Source of the DNA: an uncultured Erysipelotrichaceae bacterium
Lineage (GTDB): Bacteria > Bacillota_I > Bacilli_A > RF39 > UBA660
NCBI GenBank assembly: GCA_902773365.1
Contig: CACYEG010000052.1
Span: 1-17,368 of the forward strand
Direction of reading: 5' to 3'
Length of the DNA stretch: 17,368 nt
Positions 1-6,980 of the stretch are shown here, one piece after another (the first letter of the stretch is position 1; every line of letters begins with the position of its first letter). The translations under genes and the position numbers were made by a program. The notes beneath the pieces were generated by a model. That model made no database searches. It had not been told where the DNA came from and was given only the letters and a program-made list of their open reading frames with translations.

Positions 1-456
1 TAGCGATTCAATTGAGAATATATCTATATCATTATTGGCAATTATGTTTAACAATAGAACAAATAATGTACTGTTAATAATAAATGCAGAAGAGTTAATA
101 ATTTTATATACCTTTTTTGAGTTTTTATTGAATGCGGTTAGTATAGTAGATATCAGCAATATTAAAATAATACCTGTATATGTATAGACTGATGGAAAAT
201 AAATGTTTTCAAAAAATTTTGTTGAAACGTTGTCAAAGACTTTTGACATACCATCTTGATTGACAATAAAACTTATTATTAATGAAAACAACAGTGATAA
301 ACTAATTCCTTTAACATAACCGTTTCCACTCAATCTTTTAAATACATATAATATGGTTAAAATAATTACTACACTTGCAAATAGTAAGATAAGTTTGTAA
401 TCTATTAATGTATTAAATAATATTTCTAATTTTTCAGTAATATTTAAATACGTCAT
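1..456 (-). CDS. Multi-pass membrane protein, partial (3' end beyond window)
   Basis: I read an open frame of 152 codons from an ATG at 456 with no stop before the left edge, so the C-terminus is missing. A good ribosome site (AAAGGGG) lies 7-8 bases before the ATG. The visible protein has about four hydrophobic segments, near residues 21-38, 48-64, 95-113 and 126-146, separated by short polar loops rich in Asn, Lys and Asp. I do not recognise a family. The gene starts 17 bases after the sortase stop, so it is probably the third gene of the surface-protein operon. A role in envelope assembly or export of the adhesin is only a guess from that position. Confidence 0.75.
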   Translation of the reverse strand, partial: MTYLNITEKLEILFNTLIDYKLILLFASVVIILTILYVFKRLSGNGYVKGISLSLLFSLIISFIVNQDGMSKVFDNVSTKFFENIYFPSVYTYTGIILILLISTILTAFNKNSKKVYKIINSSAFIINSTLFVLLLNIIANNDIDIFSIESL

Positions 457-473
457 ATGAATTCCCCTTTCTT

Positions 474-1118
474 TTATTCTATTCTATCTAAATAAGCTAT
501 ATATATAGTTTGATGTGCATCATCGTTTTTCGTACAAGTTATTAAAGTAAGTGTCGTTCTTGTTGTATTCCTTAAGATTCTTGCCGATCCAGTTTTTTCA
601 ACATCATATATCTTTTCAACTATATATATATATTTTTTTTCATTATAATTAATTGTTATTTCGTCAGAAACTTCAAGCTGATAAAGGTTTTTAAAGTATG
701 CTATATTACTCGTTCCAGAATGGCCTGCAATCATTAAATTACCAGCAGATACATCTGGGTAGTCAGATTGTGGCAAAACATATAAGTTTTTATCCACTTT
801 ATTTAACTTCGAATTCTTATCGTAAAATCCTCTATATAGATTTATTTTCGGGATACTTAAAATACCTAAATATTTTTCATAGATTTGTTCTTCTTTTTTT
901 TCTTCGATATCCTGACGCTCAATTTCTAAACTATCAGGTATCAAAACTTCTTGCTCTTCTTTTTTTACTTCTTCTTGAAGTTCAGTTAAAGCAAGATTCA
1001 TATCACTAAATACAACATCCCTTTTTTCTTTTATGTAATCGGAAAATAGAACAAGGGTACCTACTAATAATAGTGATACCCCTGTTGCTATCTTTAAATA
1101 TATACTATTACGCTTCAT
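474..1118 (-). CDS. Sortase with atypical active site (Gln at catalytic Arg position)
   Basis: This is a membrane-anchored transpeptidase of the sortase family, 214 residues. It has a short basic N-terminus, one membrane segment (about residues 7-27), a charged probably coiled-coil linker (about 40-82), then the sortase barrel (about 83-210). The catalytic His is in AGHSG (His133) and the catalytic Cys in TLITC (Cys195). Family members have an essential Arg just before the last hydrophobic strand; here that position reads AHQTIYIA, placing Gln203 where Arg is expected. The start overlaps the end of the adhesin gene by 11 bases and has only a weak ribosome site, which suggests translational coupling. 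The neighbouring adhesin, with its C-terminal sorting signal, is the obvious substrate. The family call is firm. The class (B- or D-like) is not settled from sequence alone. Confidence 0.88.
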   Translation of the reverse strand: MKRNSIYLKIATGVSLLLVGTLVLFSDYIKEKRDVVFSDMNLALTELQEEVKKEEQEVLIPDSLEIERQDIEEKKEEQIYEKYLGILSIPKINLYRGFYDKNSKLNKVDKNLYVLPQSDYPDVSAGNLMIAGHSGTSNIAYFKNLYQLEVSDEITINYNEKKYIYIVEKIYDVEKTGSARILRNTTRTTLTLITCTKNDDAHQTIYIAYLDRIE

Positions 1119-2910
1119 TCTTTTTATAAACTCTGTAAATAGTTACAGCGCCTAATATAATTGTTATAATACCGATTATAGATGTTGTAATAGTTTTAAA
1201 TGAAGATGTCTTAGGAACTGGAACGTTCGGAATTCTTTTATTATACATAATTACAGGCTCTTTAACGTTTCCTTCTTCATCAACCTCAAATGTAATTGTT
1301 TCTTCACTTTTGATATATCCATCTGGTGCTTGAAATTCCGTTAAATAATATTTACCAGGATCCAAAGTGATAAAGTGTGGTTGGTTACCTGAAATCCACT
1401 TTTCAACTACTTCGCCATTGGCATCCTTTAGAATAAGTGTTGCTCCTTCTAACTCAGTTTGAGTCGTAGCGTCTTGTTTACTAATTGGTACTTTTCCTTT
1501 TGGATAGTTCTTCATAGGTGCTGGAGTTTCAACTTTACCTTGTTTATCAACAGTAAATGTAATTGTTTCCTTACTTGTAATATATCCATCTGGTGCTTGA
1601 ATTTCCGTTAAATAATATTTACCAGGCTGTAAATCGTAGATTGGTTCAGGAGTTGTTCCAGAAGTCCATTTTTTAATTTCATTACCGTTCTCATCTTTTA
1701 AGATAAGTTTTGCTCCTGGTAATTCTTCACCATTCGTAGCATCTATTTTGCTAATTACAGTATGGCCTAGAGGATAGTTAACCATTACTACAGGTTCGGC
1801 AACCTTTCCGTCCTTGTCTACCTCAAATGTAATAACTTCATCACTTTTAATATAACCAGTTGGGGGTAAAGTTTCTCTTAATTTATATGTGCCTGGTTCA
1901 AGAATAAATTCTTTAGGAGTCGACTCAGATAGCCATGAATATGTGTGACCATCTGGGTATGTTAATTCTAATTTTGCTCCTGGTAATTCGTTTTGATTCG
2001 TTGCATCTACTTTGCTAATAGGTACTTTATTAGTTTTTATGACAATTTCCCCAGAAATAGATGCAGATGCTGTATTTGAATAATAATCAAGTTCGGTAAT
2101 AGTTGTAGTTTGTTGACCAGCTTTACCATTGGTATAATTACGTGCGACGGCAATACTATTACTTGTTGCATCTGCCTTGAAGGTAATTTTATTTTTTCCT
2201 TCAGATAATTTGTTCTTGGCAATTCTTATTACATAACCGCCATCTTTTTCTACTACCTCACCCATATTAACTGATGTTTTAATTGTTTTTATTTCTTTTC
2301 CTGATACTTTAATAACTTGTGATTCATAAACATCAGCATTAAGTGTGAAATTTAAACTTGTTGAATTAAGTGAAATTGAGAAGTTTTTAATATCAATATA
2401 TTTTATCTTTGCAGCAGCACCTGCAGCAATCATTTTATTAAAAAATTCTCTTTGACTTGTACTAAAAGCTTTTTCAGTGCTTAAAAATGTTTTACCAGTA
2501 TTTGGTAATGACTTCCAAATTGCTAGTTGAGTAAAAAATGCCTTTTCAAGACCTTTACGACTTGTGTCTTTAGTCGCATTTTCACCAACACCTGTCTTAA
2601 TAATGGCAGCTGTTATTGCTCCATCATAGTCATTTACAAATGTCGTTTTAGTATACTTAGTATTATTATCGGCCTTTGCCTCTCTATCTGCTGTACAAAA
2701 AATTAAATAATTTCCATTTTTACTATACTTAAGTGGAAAATAAACTGCGTGAGTTTCTCCTGGAACCTCAACGATGTCTTCATAATAGTTAAGAACATAA
2801 TTGGTATCTCTTACCATTTCAAAATATTCTGGCGCTTTTGCATTTACATCTATTGCAAAGAATGCACCAATAATAACAACTAAACTCATTAAAATGTTTT
2901 TTAATTTCAT
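1108..2910 (-). CDS. Cell-wall-anchored thioester adhesin with three CnaB/SpaA domains
   Basis: A 600-residue secreted surface protein. Residues 1-24 are a signal peptide ending VNA-KA. Residues about 28-165 match the thioester (TQXA/TED) domain: Cys72 in YLIFC and Gln128 in TQLAIW are the pair that forms an internal Cys-Gln thioester in this family and can bond to a host or matrix nucleophile. A beta-rich linker (about 170-295) follows. Three CnaB/SpaA modules come next (about 297-380, 384-470, 474-558), each with Lys in an ISK motif (300, 388, 478), Glu (346, 436, 525) and Asn (378, 468, 557), the isopeptide triad. The C-terminus has VPKTS (565-569), a membrane segment (about 572-593) and a basic tail. 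A strong ribosome site (AAAGGGGGA) precedes the ATG. It heads the operon with the adjacent sortase gene. The domain calls are strong; the ligand is unknown. Confidence 0.92.
   Translation of the reverse strand: MKLKNILMSLVVIIGAFFAIDVNAKAPEYFEMVRDTNYVLNYYEDIVEVPGETHAVYFPLKYSKNGNYLIFCTADREAKADNNTKYTKTTFVNDYDGAITAAIIKTGVGENATKDTSRKGLEKAFFTQLAIWKSLPNTGKTFLSTEKAFSTSQREFFNKMIAAGAAAKIKYIDIKNFSISLNSTSLNFTLNADVYESQVIKVSGKEIKTIKTSVNMGEVVEKDGGYVIRIAKNKLSEGKNKITFKADATSNSIAVARNYTNGKAGQQTTTITELDYYSNTASASISGEIVIKTNKVPISKVDATNQNELPGAKLELTYPDGHTYSWLSESTPKEFILEPGTYKLRETLPPTGYIKSDEVITFEVDKDGKVAEPVVMVNYPLGHTVISKIDATNGEELPGAKLILKDENGNEIKKWTSGTTPEPIYDLQPGKYYLTEIQAPDGYITSKETITFTVDKQGKVETPAPMKNYPKGKVPISKQDATTQTELEGATLILKDANGEVVEKWISGNQPHFITLDPGKYYLTEFQAPDGYIKSEETITFEVDEEGNVKEPVIMYNKRIPNVPVPKTSSFKTITTSIIGIITIILGAVTIYRVYKKNEA
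1237..2022 (-). repeat. Three tandem CnaB/SpaA modules; the last two near-identical in part
   Basis: The stalk of the adhesin is a threefold repeat with a period of about 90 residues. The second and third modules are closely related at DNA level: positions 1289-1359 and 1556-1626 differ at only a handful of 71 aligned bases, 267 bases apart. The first module (about 1771-2022) is more diverged. This points to recent duplication of a module, a common way for such stalks to vary in length between strains. Confidence 0.85.
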
Positions 2911-2938
2911 AAATAATCCCCCTTTGAAATTGGCTCAT

Positions 2939-2967
2939 ATACTAATACTTTTTAGCTATTTTGTCAA
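2939..2967 (-). promoter_or_regulatory. Sigma-A-type promoter of the adhesin-sortase operon
   Basis: A perfect -35 (TTGACA at 2967-2962) is followed after 17 bases by TAGTAT (2944-2939), matching 4 of 6 of the -10 consensus. It lies about 28 bases before the adhesin ATG, leaving room for a short leader with the AAAGGGGGA ribosome site. It is the only good promoter seen for the three-gene run. Confidence 0.65.
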
Positions 2968-3031
2968 CTGTTTTTTGTTGAAAGCAGGTGGATTTTATAA
3001 TAAATAATAGAAATTGGTACTATAATACATT

Positions 3032-3067
3032 AAAAAGACCTCAAAAAAGCATTTTTGAGGTTCTTTT
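3032..3067 (-). terminator. Rho-independent terminator after rpoZ (could act both ways)
   Basis: A perfect 10-base stem (3038-3047 with 3052-3061) and 4-base loop are flanked by A and T runs on both sides. It ends the minus-strand rpoZ transcript and separates it from the adhesin operon. The 204 bases between rpoZ and the adhesin hold this hairpin and the adhesin promoter and nothing else I can support. Confidence 0.85.
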
Positions 3068-3114
3068 ATCTTCTAAATAGTCAATTATAAATAATGTATT
3101 AAATAAAATAAATT

Positions 3115-3321
3115 CTATTTCTCTGGTTTTGTTATTTTAATTAACCCTTTTTCAATCTCTTCCATGGATTTGCCAAGGTTAGAATAACTTTTGTATTCAT
3201 CTTTTTTCATTTGATAGTTATTGTAATCGTGCATTTGTTTACTTCTTTGCGCCATTATGTGTACTAACTCATATTTTGAACTGACGATATTCAAAAGTTT
3301 ATCGATTGATGGATATATCAT
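3115..3321 (-). CDS. rpoZ: RNA polymerase omega subunit
   Basis: A 68-residue omega subunit, the small RNA polymerase component that helps fold and hold the beta' subunit. It opens MIYPSIDKLL, then SKYELVHIMAQRSKQ, and ends with LGKSMEEIEKGLI, the conserved pattern of Gram-positive omega. The frame stays open to a TTG at 3384, but that start has no ribosome site and would put the promoter inside the gene. The ATG at 3321 has GGAGAG at the right distance and aligns with the family's usual start. In Bacilli rpoZ normally sits with gmk, coaBC and priA; here it stands alone with its own promoter and terminator. Confidence 0.85.
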   Translation of the reverse strand: MIYPSIDKLLNIVSSKYELVHIMAQRSKQMHDYNNYQMKKDEYKSYSNLGKSMEEIEKGLIKITKPEK

Positions 3322-3343
3322 ATTATCACTCTCCGGTACTTTA

Positions 3344-3372
3344 ATCATACAAAACAATTTAATATCTTTCAA
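3344..3372 (-). promoter_or_regulatory. Sigma-A-type promoter of rpoZ
   Basis: TTGAAA (3372-3367), a 17-base spacer and TATGAT (3349-3344) each match consensus at 5 of 6 positions. Transcription would start about 15 bases before the rpoZ ATG at 3321. This supports the shorter rpoZ start and makes rpoZ a single-gene unit independent of the large gene upstream. Confidence 0.7.
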
Positions 3373-3399
3373 TAAATCTGACAAGTTTTGACACTTATT

Positions 3400-6300
3400 T
3401 TACAAATGCCATCCCTCTGTTTCTTGAGATGCAGATTGACTTAAAGAAACTGTAATTTCTTTTAATTCTGCCATTTCTGTTTGATATATATCCTCTGCTT
3501 GTTTATAACTTATAGGCTCTTTGGCACATTGTAATAAATAATCAACTATACTTTTTTTATTTAAATATTTTGGTCTATCTTTTTCTGAAGCTAATTTTGC
3601 TACTGAAAAGCTAGCTGATTCTCTTTCTAATAATGAAGACAAACCTACAATTAAAGATGCTGCTTGATCAAATTCTTTTTCGTTTATTAATTTAACAATT
3701 GTGTAGATACAATAATCAAACAATTTATCTGCATTATTAATATTGATACTGCTCTTTATGTTTGAATACCTATTTCCAACAACATTATTCATGTATGTCG
3801 TAAATAATTCACTAAACATAGTAGGGTCTTTCGTTTTTTCAAATTTATCAAACTTGCTAGCCATCTTGTTTTTTTCTCTTGTTAAGAATTTTTCACGATC
3901 AATTAAAACAATTGGTACACCAAAATCTTGCGCAGCTTCCTTTGTTTCTTCCCACAAAGAGCTATTTAATTCGTCATTCTCTAGAGAATCTGTTATATAA
4001 ACAATATAATCCGGTTCTCTTTTAAATTGACCATCTCCTTTAAGTAATCTTCTTTCTAAAACTGTTTCGTTGTGATTATGTCTTGTCATATCTGGCAACA
4101 TACTAGGCGGAAAAAAAGCACCAGCGTTACATCCAGAAATGCTATTGCACATATTAAAGTTGGAAGAGTTTAAATCATAATTACCCTGCAATAACATGCC
4201 TGCCGATTCATAGCTAGCAAATCCTAATATAGGATGTTCCGATCTTGCAACTGCTATTTCGTCGTTTCTTATATAACTTGTGCACAACCCATGCATTACA
4301 ATTTCAGGTATATCCCACGCATCTTTAAAGTTGTTTGGCGTTTCATAATCACTATAAGCACCCAAAGCATGTATTTGCATTGCAAAATCATCATTTAATT
4401 CATATACCTCTATTTTATTACCATTGTACTCTACATTGGAAAGTTTAATGTTCCTGCTTAAATCTTCCGCTCTTGGTTTATATAATGTTTTATTGTACAT
4501 TTTTGCATATGCTGCTCTAATTCGCTCTTCAGCAAATAAAAGAAGAGAAATATCTATATCTATTATATCTGGTACATTATTTAGCATCTCTTTTAGTATT
4601 GATATATCTTCACACTCATTTACTTTTTTCATTAACGATAACGCATCAATAATGGCCTTATCTACACCGTTCTTTTCTAAATCATCTAATTTTACAGTCT
4701 TAGGTAGGTATCTTGATAGAATAAAATTGGCTTCACGAATATTGACACCGTATCTTTTTTCAAGGATGTTCGATTTTAATATGCCCATTTGTTTCAATTC
4801 GTTGCTATTGTCAGCACGATTAAATGCACTCGCCCGTTTTTCCCTTAAATTTCTTAAGTCATTCAAGCTTTGGATATTAAAAGGATTTTCCATTTTCGAT
4901 AAAACATATCCAAACATCCAAATATCCTCTTCACTTAATATATCTACATCGGAAATATCTGATAGCAAAGAATCATACGCATTACTTTCTAGCCCATTTA
5001 TACATATTTTCTCAATTAGTTCTGTTATATCTAGTGTACTATTATTTAAGACATCAACTATTCTTGCAAATAATCTGATACAAGCAGGTCGAGATTTGCT
5101 TAATCTTAATAGTGGTTTTTGAATCGATTCAAATCTAGATATTCTTTCTATAAAGTCTAAACCTAACACAGAAAAAGGGCTAGATAATAATCCTAGATTT
5201 AATGATTCAAATATTTTACTGTTTTTGGATAAGAGTGATGTGATTTTTTCTTTTAAAGAGGGATCATTAAATTTTTTTGACAATAAATTTAATGTTTCTT
5301 CGTTATTTAAAACTTCTTCTGCATTAGCCATTCTTAAATACATGAAGTCCTCAATATTATCAGCTCTTTGTATAAATTTATTGACGCTTTCTGTTGTAAA
5401 TGCCGAAATCTTAAGTTGATCTAATAATGATTTTTTTGGAGAATTTATAATTGCCTCTAATACTTCAGATTTCCCATTCAAAAATAGCGGTATCTTATCT
5501 ATTTTCCCTTCTCTTAGTTTTTGATAGAAGAGACTTAAAGAACTCTCTGTAAATGCACTTTCCCTAAAATAAGTAATGTGCTTTGATAGATTATTTTGTA
5601 AGAGTATTTCGACAATTGTAGGCTGAAGGTTATTATCTGAACTATCGTAAAAACACTCAGGTATTTCTTGTAAAAGTCCATCCTTTAAAAATACTATAAT
5701 TTGTTCTACTTCGGCAATTGTGAATGCTTCAATACTAAATTCCCTTATTAAGTCCTTACTGCACTCTCTAATCACAAATTTTAAAAGTTCATTAGAATTC
5801 CTTAAATATACAGGGATATAATTAATCTTATTATCTTTTAGTAATTCTTTTAGTTTAGCCATATTTTCTTCGTTGAAAGCACTTGGCCCAAACCATAATG
5901 GTGAATCATATTGCCCTGAGTCTAAAGTTAAGCGCAAAGCAACTGGATTATCACTCATTCCTGTTGGGAATGATTCTATTTTTCCTCTTTTATATGCTGA
6001 GATAATAAGAGAAACGTTATCATCCGTAAAGGGGGTTACAAAGTCTCCGCTAAACGACCAGTCTAATAACGACCCTTCGGGCCCAAAATAATCAATATAT
6101 TTATAAATATTATTGTTCAACAGTATATTTAATAATTTAGCATTGGATTGTAAACCTTGTGGAATAAATCCAATTTTATCTGAGCATATCAAATTGGCGA
6201 CAAGTTCGATATCTACTCCTTCATAAGCAGCGCTAGAAAACATATTTAAAACTGGAGAATATATCCCAGCATTTAATGTAGCCTTTAAAACAGTTGTACT

Positions 6301-6582
6301 ATCTTTAAAAACCGTTAATAGTAATATACTAACACCTTGTTGTATCATCTCCGCTAGTTTATTTTCAGAATATTCATATAATTCTCGATTATTCAGTAAT
6401 ATGTTTCTTAGTTCTCCTGATGACCATATAGCACTAGAAGTATACTCTAAAAACAAATCAATTATTCTTTTTTGTGAGTCGATATCTTGACTAAACATTT
6501 GGGGCAAGTATTCTTCTAATATACTAATTTTATTAGATTCTAACACGGTTTTTAAATATTCTATTTGCTGCTCAATTGGCAT
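3400..6582 (-). CDS. Large repeat protein of unknown function (1060 residues)
   Basis: I do not recognise a named family. No signal peptide or membrane segment is visible, so it is probably cytoplasmic. Numbering from the ATG at 6582, residues about 117-416 hold five to six copies of a 51-residue helical repeat beginning [SE]AFT and containing K-I-x-x-I-P. Residues about 417-710 look helical. Residues about 712-902 form a distinct domain with conserved-looking blocks: YELNDDFAMQIHALGAY, HGLCTSYI, R-HNHNETVLERR, PDYIVY and GVPIVLIDRE. The rest is helical with a Ser/Gln-rich tail. The ATG has AGGGTG six bases before it; a GTG nine bases upstream lies in that ribosome site and is unlikely. The layout (solenoid plus a possible catalytic domain) would suit an effector-, toxin- or signalling-type protein, but this is inference. 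Base use resembles its neighbours. Confidence 0.8.
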   Translation of the reverse strand: MPIEQQIEYLKTVLESNKISILEEYLPQMFSQDIDSQKRIIDLFLEYTSSAIWSSGELRNILLNNRELYEYSENKLAEMIQQGVSILLLTVFKDSTTVLKATLNAGIYSPVLNMFSSAAYEGVDIELVANLICSDKIGFIPQGLQSNAKLLNILLNNNIYKYIDYFGPEGSLLDWSFSGDFVTPFTDDNVSLIISAYKRGKIESFPTGMSDNPVALRLTLDSGQYDSPLWFGPSAFNEENMAKLKELLKDNKINYIPVYLRNSNELLKFVIRECSKDLIREFSIEAFTIAEVEQIIVFLKDGLLQEIPECFYDSSDNNLQPTIVEILLQNNLSKHITYFRESAFTESSLSLFYQKLREGKIDKIPLFLNGKSEVLEAIINSPKKSLLDQLKISAFTTESVNKFIQRADNIEDFMYLRMANAEEVLNNEETLNLLSKKFNDPSLKEKITSLLSKNSKIFESLNLGLLSSPFSVLGLDFIERISRFESIQKPLLRLSKSRPACIRLFARIVDVLNNSTLDITELIEKICINGLESNAYDSLLSDISDVDILSEEDIWMFGYVLSKMENPFNIQSLNDLRNLREKRASAFNRADNSNELKQMGILKSNILEKRYGVNIREANFILSRYLPKTVKLDDLEKNGVDKAIIDALSLMKKVNECEDISILKEMLNNVPDIIDIDISLLLFAEERIRAAYAKMYNKTLYKPRAEDLSRNIKLSNVEYNGNKIEVYELNDDFAMQIHALGAYSDYETPNNFKDAWDIPEIVMHGLCTSYIRNDEIAVARSEHPILGFASYESAGMLLQGNYDLNSSNFNMCNSISGCNAGAFFPPSMLPDMTRHNHNETVLERRLLKGDGQFKREPDYIVYITDSLENDELNSSLWEETKEAAQDFGVPIVLIDREKFLTREKNKMASKFDKFEKTKDPTMFSELFTTYMNNVVGNRYSNIKSSININNADKLFDYCIYTIVKLINEKEFDQAASLIVGLSSLLERESASFSVAKLASEKDRPKYLNKKSIVDYLLQCAKEPISYKQAEDIYQTEMAELKEITVSLSQSASQETEGWHL
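5335..6234 (-). repeat. 51-residue helical repeat array in the large protein
   Basis: Protein-level repeats start at residues about 117, 183, 234, 285, 342 and 393. The unit pattern is: Ala-Phe/Tyr-Thr at the start, an amphipathic helix, Lys-x-x-Lys-Ile-x-x-Ile-Pro near the middle, a second Leu/Ile-rich helix, and a closing Phe. Spacing is 51 residues except for one 15-residue and one 6-residue insertion. The last copy is partial. The pattern suggests an alpha-solenoid; I cannot assign it to a named repeat family. Confidence 0.7.
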
Positions 6583-6613
6583 ACTAATCACCCTACTATA
6601 ACAAGTATATCAT

Positions 6614-6640
6614 AAAAAAAAGAAAGACGATATCTTTCTT
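6614..6640 (-). terminator. Rho-independent terminator after the CotD-like gene
   Basis: An 8-base perfect stem (6620-6627 with 6633-6640) with a 5-base loop is followed on the minus strand by six T. It overlaps the stop codon of the CotD-like gene and separates it from the large repeat protein gene, which therefore needs its own promoter. I see only a weak TATGAT at 6614-6609 with no good -35. Confidence 0.75.
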
Positions 6641-6950
6641 AAAAATTACAGCAACTTCCTTCGTAAACATCAGAGCAGACATTTTCTTCACAACATGTAT
6701 AACATGGAGCATATGTGTGTCTATATATGTGATGATTTACGATTCTTGTATTGATAGGACAGATATGTTGGACTTCGTGGATTATTTCTTTGTTTACAAC
6801 TCTTTCTTGAGGGCATTCATAAACTGGTGGCATAGCACAACCACTTGCTTGATTCATGGTACCCATTTGCATAGCATCCATTCCCATGTTTGCATTGTAA
6901 TTAAAAGAAGCGTCCATAGAGTTATCATAACATCTATTTTGTTTGAACAT
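6639..6950 (-). CDS. CotD-like spore coat protein
   Basis: A 103-residue Cys/His-rich protein. The N-terminal 40 residues are Asn/Met-rich and low complexity. The core, about residues 43-92, has VYECPQERVVNKEI, then HEVQHICPINTRIVNHHIYRH, ending in a Cys cluster (CYTCCEENVC). This His/Pro pattern resembles inner spore coat proteins of the CotD family. There are ten Cys and five His, suiting disulfide cross-linking or metal binding. It has no signal peptide and no membrane segment. Its leader is unusual: a GGA ribosome site lies in the loop of a hairpin, and a sigma-K-like promoter overlaps the same hairpin. It is a single-gene unit with its own terminator. The family match is by pattern only, so a general Cys-rich protein remains possible. 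Confidence 0.65.
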   Translation of the reverse strand: MFKQNRCYDNSMDASFNYNANMGMDAMQMGTMNQASGCAMPPVYECPQERVVNKEIIHEVQHICPINTRIVNHHIYRHTYAPCYTCCEENVCSDVYEGSCCNF

Positions 6951-6980
6951 AAAAATACACTTTCCTTTCTAGTGTATTTT
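6951..6980 (-). terminator. ffh terminator hairpin that also spans the CotD-like leader
   Basis: A perfect 10-base stem (6952-6961 with 6971-6980) and a 9-base loop are followed by five T on the minus strand, 38 bases after the ffh stop. The ATG of the CotD-like gene begins right after the T run, and the loop carries its AGAAAGGA ribosome site. The -10-like CATAAAATA of the sigma-K-type element overlaps the upstream arm, so a transcript from that promoter would lack most of the arm and could not form the hairpin. Confidence 0.75.

Noticed and set aside
2936..2944. CATATACTA on the plus strand, matching the sigma-K -10 pattern
   Set aside because: No plus-strand gene follows; such 9-base matches are expected by chance in AT-rich DNA.
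3322..3384. Longer omega start (TTG at 3384)
   Set aside because: It has no ribosome site, it would include the promoter, and the family's usual N-terminus begins at the ATG at 3321, which has GGAGAG before it.
4424..5122. Long open frame on the plus strand (232 codons) opposite the large repeat protein gene
   Set aside because: It is antisense to a well-supported gene, is rich in Ser/Phe/Leu as expected of a shadow frame in AT-rich DNA, and has no ribosome site or recognisable motif.
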